64,000 nucleotides of DNA from Tubulanus polymorphus (taxonomy: Eukaryota; Nemertea; Palaeonemertea; Tubulaniformes; Tubulanidae): positions 9,651,001 to 9,715,000 of the forward strand of contig NC_134028.1 of assembly GCF_964204645.1 (NCBI RefSeq). The letters run 5' to 3'. Under the pieces are notes generated by a model. That model was given only the letters and a program-made list of their open reading frames with translations, ran no database searches and was not told the origin of the DNA. This document shows, piece by piece, positions 58,401 to 64,000 of this stretch (within the stretch, counting starts at the first letter, position 1; each line of letters begins with the position of its first letter). The position numbers and the translations under genes are program-made.

Positions 58401-61400
58401 AATAAACATTAATTTGTTGAGATAAAAATTCCCAGAATCAATTTTTCGAAGATTTCATTCTCGTTAAAGTCAGTTACCACTGACCAAATTGAGTCCTTTT
58501 TGATGTATTTTTTCTTTTTTAATTTTCAATGAAATAAATTTTTGCGTACTAGTAGCCTACGTGACAAGTTTTTTACTTCACACCAGTTTAGCAAGCCACT
58601 GGACCATTGGTCCTTTATTTTATAATGATTGTTTATCTGAATTGTTATGAGTTTCAAAATTAATTGCTAAAATCATTTATGATTGATAGATAGGCTGATT
58701 TTATGTGGAGTTGTTATCTCAACATTAATTTAGAAATTTTTTTCATTAATTCAAAAATTGATTTTCCCTCGAAATCCACCGCCGTCCTGGGGACATCATT
58801 TATGAAAAACAAAAAATTGATCTCAACGTAAATTCATTTCCTATATATAAAAAGTTTTTCACGATTTTATGCCGAGGAATTCATCGAAGTATTTTTCCAT
58901 GTTTATAAATTCTATTGAAAATTTAAGACTTTTTGAAATGAATAGAAATAAGATACTTGAATTGAATTAATATCTGAATTGAATGTATTGAGCAGTATTA
59001 TGGGAACCACTGACCCATTACTTAAGCACATTTATATTCACCACACAGTGAATGCTCTGCTTCAGTTCACTGTGTGTGGCCTGGTGGTGCTGGTCACATG
59101 CATTGAGCAGATAGGTTTGGCTCTAACTCTTCATTCAGCATTCAGTCCAAATTTATTTCAAGCTACCCTCATAAAGTAGAGTTTCATTCAACTGAAATGT
59201 GAAATAGTTTTACAAACTGGCTACAGTTACTGGAATTACGAAGGGTCAGTTATTTTTCTATCACTGCTTCTCAGTGGCCCTCAAGGGTGAGTATGATAGT
59301 TACTTATGAGTATATTTGTTATTGCAGAGCTAAGAAAAGAATGGACGGTGAAGATGTGTTCAATTCGGTAATTAGCGTTGATTTTGCTCCTGCCGAGCAG
59401 AAAAAAGAAGCTAGCAACAATTCGACGATTAAACCGGAAAAAGTTATCAGTAAGTCCTCACTCGCCAAGTATTGTTCTTTGTCTTTAGAAACCACCCCGG
59501 ATCTACCGGCCACAACGGTGATTAAGGATTTTGGCTGTATATAGATTATTGAGGGTAGATATCAACAAGTTCCGAGATGAAATACGGATGTTCTGTTCTC
59601 AGAAAAATCTGATGTAATGCACTGACGGTGGTTCATCAGACACATGGGTTTGTTGATGGGCTTGGATTGCGTGTTTTATATGGTTGCTTGGATTGACGCC
59701 CTATGTATGGCTTTGATCTGTGATCTGTAACTGTGACTTACTGGCTGGCACAAGTAAGTGCGCAGGCGTTTTATCCCCTTGTGATTATATTATAGAAAGA
59801 CAAGGTTGGTAATAGACAAATGTCTACCATAGCACTGGTGGGAAGAACACATCTATTTCTCGTTTCTGGGTTCCAGAGTAAGGAAAGTATGAAAGTTTTC
59901 AGTCTAAATTCAAGTAACCATGGGGATATACACCATCCTAGCCCATAGACATACCCCTGTGCATCAGAGGGGCATCATGTCAGGGGTTGACTGTGTTAGG
60001 AAATCGGTACTTTTTATTGTAGCCCCTAGACGGCGGCGGCGTCACAAGTCTGTTCCATCGACTGGTAATCGCAGTAAACAAGAAACCAGTGGTAACCTCA
60101 ATGATGGTAATCCTGGCAACAGTAATCAGACGGACAGTCATAAAGAAACAACAAAACGCAAAAATCCAAAATCTCAACCGAGTCCTGAACGTCAGGTGAG
60201 TGGGATTGAGAAAGTAGTCGCAACCATTCTATACTCACGAATCTGATGGTAAACTGTGCCTCGGCCCTTGGTAGACCGGGGCCTTTGTCAGATTGACTTA
60301 TACACAGGGTCCTTACGGCTCATTGATTCCTCAAAAATTCCAAAACGAAAAAGGTGCTTGAAACCCCGTTAATTTGAACAAAAATGTCCAAAACTCCTTC
60401 AATTTTGAGAGAATGGCAATTTATTAGAATTTTTTTGTCTTTTTATAGTTGAAAAGTAGACTACCCCTACCCCTATAGTACCCCAGACAATCTTTGAAAT
60501 TTTCTCCTTTAAGCAGGCGCGGATTCAGACGCTAGCACTGTAGGCACATGCTACAGATTTTCAGAATTTTAGAATGTTCTTTTTATTTCAAAATGCCCTT
60601 TTTGGTTTACCTTTGTCAGCAGTATGAGGTTGGCATTGAGCCAATTCATGTAAAATCGCGGTACGTTTTTTTATGTGAGCATTTTTTCATTGGTTCTCGG
60701 GTTAAACAACGTATAATGGATGCGTTTGAAGGCATGACGAACCTCCGTCGATGACATGGTCAACTTTGTTTAAATTCGACGAAAAACTGTTTTTGGTGGG
60801 AAAATTCGTAGCTCTTGTGTATAAAATTGCAATGACCTCGATTGGGGGTGTCATCTGTACGAGCGAATGTGATTCAATGTGATTGACTCATTTTGGGTAT
60901 ATGCGGGGAATTCCGGTGCTACTAAAATAATTATGGGAAAGCCATTAATGGCGAACGTTTCATTGGACTAGGTGCCGTATATGTGCGAATTTTAAACGCT
61001 CATTGCTGGTGAAAATATAATTATTTCACATATCGCCATAGGTATTGTTTCAATACCTGGTGATTGTGTTGATTGAGATTGAAGTGAAGCAAGCATTCAC
61101 TAAACAAGGCCTCCACGTGCGTGGGAGTGCTAGACATTAGACTGTTGCACTCACAAACACACGCTCATACAGGCACTATATGGTGATCTGCTGTAAAGCT
61201 GCTTGGTGCGAATTTGTAATAAATTGTAATTTCTTGTGACCTGAAAATACTAAGCAGCAAACTATAGCTATAGGTCGAGGTCTGAATATTGTAGTGGTAA
61301 ATTCCAGGATTTAAAATGATCTAATGCTACGCCCCTGTGTTTTAGCGTCCGTGGCCATACATTGGAAGAGGTTTCGTTCCTAAGACTCAATATTCAGCCA

Positions 61401-63579
61401 CCCTCTGACATGTGACATGAATTTTATTAGAATATTTTTTCATATTGTGAAAAATATTTTATTGAAAATATAAAATAGTGCCTACCTGTACCCTACGAGA
61501 TTTTGGACGTAGACCATAAACAAATGTTTATTTTTGGTCTTATTTGCCTACAAAATAATACTTTAAGAAAGATATAATACAATACTTCTACAACTTTGAA
61601 GTCACAAATAAAAAAGATTTTTCAAGCAATGTCCTTACTCCAAACAACCTCTAGCTTCAAGGTAAACCACACTTTGCCCATGGGCAATTTATTGTAAGTT
61701 GTGCTATCCTCGAAAGTGGTCCCTGGATCCGCCCCTGTTAATATTCCTTGAAATTTCATATACTTTCTATACTAGCAAAGAACCGTCTGATGTTCTCTGA
61801 GGACGGGTGAAGTCCAAGGACGCATAAAGTACCTATGCAGTTTCAGTATTAATACTACTAAATTTAAAGCAGACACTGAAAGCAGTGACAAAGTCAATAT
61901 TTGGGTGATTTTGGTTATTCGGGTCACCTTGGTTACAAATGATATCACTTTGAAGAACAGTGCGCACAGTGATGTGACGCAGAGCTTCCAAACTTATTGT
62001 CTGAAAAATCTAAGGGTGTAAAACGCATTTGCCGTTTTGTACATCCAACTATGTAATAATTGATTACAATTATAATAATTGTTTCTGAAATTGTCGTCTT
62101 GTGTAGGCTATTCCTTGTATCATCTTCTGTGCCAGTATATATGGCAAATGAATATCTATATCTATTCATTAAGGTTGTTGAAAATGCCACCGCAGCTGGA
62201 GATGATGATGATGATGATGATTTGCTGGATCAAGTTGACCAGTTCCCGATGGATTCTGGTCCGTTCATAAGACCGCCTAGTCGTTTAGATGGTAGCGGTG
62301 ACTGGCGCCCGCCTAGTCGTCATGACAACGATGCGCTGATGTATGGTCGTCCGCCTAGTCGTCACGACAATGACGGCATATTATACGGCGGCCGGCCGCC
62401 GAGTAGCGAGTTCGTATATCATCGACCGGGTTCGTGCGGCCCTATGAGTGGACGCATACCAACACCATCGGGCGAGTTGCACCATACGCCGTCACCTAGT
62501 TTCTACCAGAAGAGAAATAGCCTGCAGATGGCGCAGATGTACGGCGGCGAGGACCGACGATACAGTCCTCACAGTAATACGAGCACGCCAGATTTCTATT
62601 ACCGCGATTTACCGCATTACAGTCGACCTCATAGTTACCCGTACTCGAGTCCGAGAACGAGTCCCGCGTGTTTCACCGGTGGAAGGATCACCCCTCGATC
62701 CGGCGTTTACGATTATCACGGCTACGCGAATCACGGTAATAATTTTTTCCGACCGATCCGATCTCGCGGGAATTCGCCGGTGACTCGGATGACTCCGTCG
62801 CCTAGTCCGATTATGCACGAATACTCACAGTCGCCATCTTGTGTTCAGGGGGTCGAACTTACCGTTACTAATTTGGATTACAATATTAGTCCGCGTGAAT
62901 GGAGAAAGATTCTGTATTCTACATTTGTTCAATCAGTTCAGGTAAATTTTACTTATTTATCTATCTTTTTATGCATTATGCAGGCCTATATCCCGAAGGC
63001 AGGCTATGTGTGTGCTTAAAAATCAAAGATCAGTTGAGCTCACATTACTGGTCGCTTAGTAAAATGTTGCAACAGTGATTTCACTGTATTTCGTAGTAAT
63101 TTTAAGATTTGAAGTGAAAGAGAACTAGGCTTGCTTACTCGGCCTTAATGGTCCTTAGTGTTTCCCTCCTAACCTCTCTCCTTTCAATTCTTATTTCCCT
63201 CACTGTTTCCACCTCTCTCCCTTTTTGTCTCGTGCCTTCTTTTCTTTTTAAATTGACATGCTGTTTTCGTTCATTTCTCTCCACTTCTGTCTGCCCTTAC
63301 TTTCCTCCCTTTACTTGTCCCCTCCGCTCCCTGTCTCTCTCCCGTTCTCTTCTTTCTCAAGTAAAATCATTGAGAATGTTTCCATATGTTTTTTCTCTAG
63401 GTATTGAATGTATATATACAAACGCAGAATGACGGTTCTAATATCGGGATCGTCTGTGTACCCAATATCGATGAAGCGAGATTGGCGATCGCTCAATTTC
63501 ACCGCAAAAAGATCGGTTATAAACGAATTCACGTTACATTGGTTCGAACTAACAATACAGCTACGCAGGCCAGTCTGAG
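52475..63579 (+). CDS. MARF1: MARF1 (limkain-b1) central region: NYN domain, two RRMs; partial
   Basis: Eight exons in consistent phase: 52475-52671, 55285-55402, 55840-56003, 57810-57988, 59328-59449, 60023-60195, 62174-62941, 63401-63579. The first three give a NYN/PIN-like nuclease domain: [20 protein letters not shown] with the acidic FWDIEN site, [39 protein letters not shown] and [17 protein letters not shown]. Exons 4-5 hold the first RRM ([20 protein letters not shown]). Exon 6 and most of exon 7 are a low-complexity linker with a DDDDDDD run and RPPSR(H/L)D repeats. Exons 7-8 hold the second RRM ([20 protein letters not shown]). The LOTUS domains expected further on lie beyond the window, and the N-terminus is unresolved. 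In mammals the protein destabilises mRNAs and retrotransposon transcripts in germ cells. The start of exon 7 (acceptor TTAAG at 62173) is the least certain junction. Confidence 0.88.
52826..52925 (+). repeat. Fragment of the 154-bp-core repeat family
   Basis: TGTCTTGATATTTGATTTGT, ACATGTATCTA and AATCGAGATGGCCATTG match the 5' half of the larger copies. The LINE inserted directly after it. Confidence 0.6.
52940..54716 (+). mobile_element. 5'-truncated LINE with open reverse transcriptase ORF, in a MARF1 intron
   Basis: An uninterrupted 510-codon frame (52949-54481) encodes a CR1/Jockey-like reverse transcriptase. Markers are [69 protein letters not shown] and the catalytic LLFADDT near 53650, then the thumb region and the usual end [11 protein letters not shown]. 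The N-terminal endonuclease is missing. The 3' tail ends in GAAATAAACTTATTATATAT. A short GCCATTG stands on both sides (about 52911 and 54719) and may be the target duplication. The open frame suggests a young insertion. Confidence 0.85.
60514..61737. mobile_element. Possible DNA-transposon remnant with CAGGGGCGGATCCAG-type ends
   Basis: The left end CAGGCGCGGATTCAG and right end CTGGATCCGCCCCTG are 15-bp inverted repeats with three differences. Single ends of the same type occur near 10317, 45398 and 48560. No transposase frame remains and no 8-bp duplication was found, so the element limits are tentative. Confidence 0.35.
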
Positions 63580-63695
63580 GTACGTTTCATTATGACATTC
63601 ACATACACGTGATTACCCGGTGCCACACTTCTCAAAATTATTGCAAAATGAAAATTAACTTGTTTAAGGTCAAGAGTTAATTCTCGGACCTTTTT

Positions 63696-64000
63696 AGCCC
63701 ACTCGGGACTTTCGTCTGTTTGTCCCTCCGTAGACAGAAATCAGTTAGGCCCATTTTCGAAAGTTTTGAAGACACTTTACTTCATGTATATACCCTAGGC
63801 ACATCTGCTGCCCAAAACACTGACCCAATCAGATTCAAGATGGCTCACTGGTGGCTGTTGTTGTTCACCAAAATCAGCTATTTTTAAACAGTCTTGAATA
63901 TTTAAGGGATATTTTGAACACATTGAGTTTCATATGCAGCAAAAATTGAGTGGATGACCATTCTATACCTGTTTGTGCCCAAAAGACTGTTTTTGGCATG
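63696..64000 (+). mobile_element. 154-bp-core repeat family, copy 3 (cut by window edge)
   Basis: AGCCCACTCGGGACTTTCGT, then TCCGTAGACAGAAATC, GAAGTTTTGAAGACAC-like sequence and GATTCAAGATGGCTCACTGG follow the same order as the other two copies. It lies in the intron after the last visible MARF1 exon. Confidence 0.65.

Overview
The window reads as nuclear DNA of an animal, most likely a marine invertebrate and possibly a lophotrochozoan. Protein genes are split by GT-AG introns, host DNA is moderately AT-rich, and the spaces between genes are packed with retrotransposon fragments, tRNA-derived SINE-like units and fold-back (MITE-like) repeats. The species cannot be named from this sequence alone.

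Layout. (1) 0.6-1.6 kb: a single-exon class A GPCR broken by one frameshift. (2) 1.9-4.1 kb: a decayed BEL/Pao retrotransposon. (3) 5.0-24.6 kb: a tandem family of secreted ADAMTS-like zinc metalloproteinases. Two complete 14-exon copies could be assembled (6540-11041, 495 codons; 20273-24433, 502 codons). Remnants of further copies lie at about 15.6 kb and 38.2 kb. Between the complete copies are a gypsy gag fragment, a fold-back element carrying a tRNA-like SINE head, and a LINE fragment that splits the upstream duplicated region of the second copy. (4) 26.7-38.2 kb: an 11.5 kb, very AT-rich, virus-like element described below. (5) 38.5-52 kb: repeat-rich, gene-poor DNA with telomere-like repeats, several MITEs, SINE-like units and two large copies of a repeat with a 154-bp tandem core. 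(6) 52.5-63.6 kb: the central part of a MARF1 (limkain-b1) gene (NYN nuclease-like domain, first RRM, linker, second RRM). It runs off the right edge, and one intron holds a LINE with an uninterrupted reverse transcriptase ORF.

The most interesting part is the 11.5 kb element (26688-38166). Its terminal inverted repeats are about 200-230 bp. Each outermost 120-136 bp is itself a near-perfect palindrome, so each end could fold into a hairpin. Genes run inward from both ends and converge at about 33.1 kb. The rightward block encodes a small possible OB-fold-like protein, several structural-type proteins and a probable double jelly-roll major capsid protein. The leftward block encodes an HNH endonuclease, two small conserved-looking proteins, an RVE integrase with a chromodomain, and an FtsK/A32-type packaging ATPase. 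No family B DNA polymerase is visible. Ten of about 14 genes start inside the motif TAAATG, the form of a poxvirus late promoter/initiator. A GC-rich island of two identical 60-bp nested palindromes lies near the right end. Most genes carry stops or frameshifts, so this copy is a fossil of a Polinton-like or PLV-like virus or transposon. Homology calls were made by eye and no database was searched.
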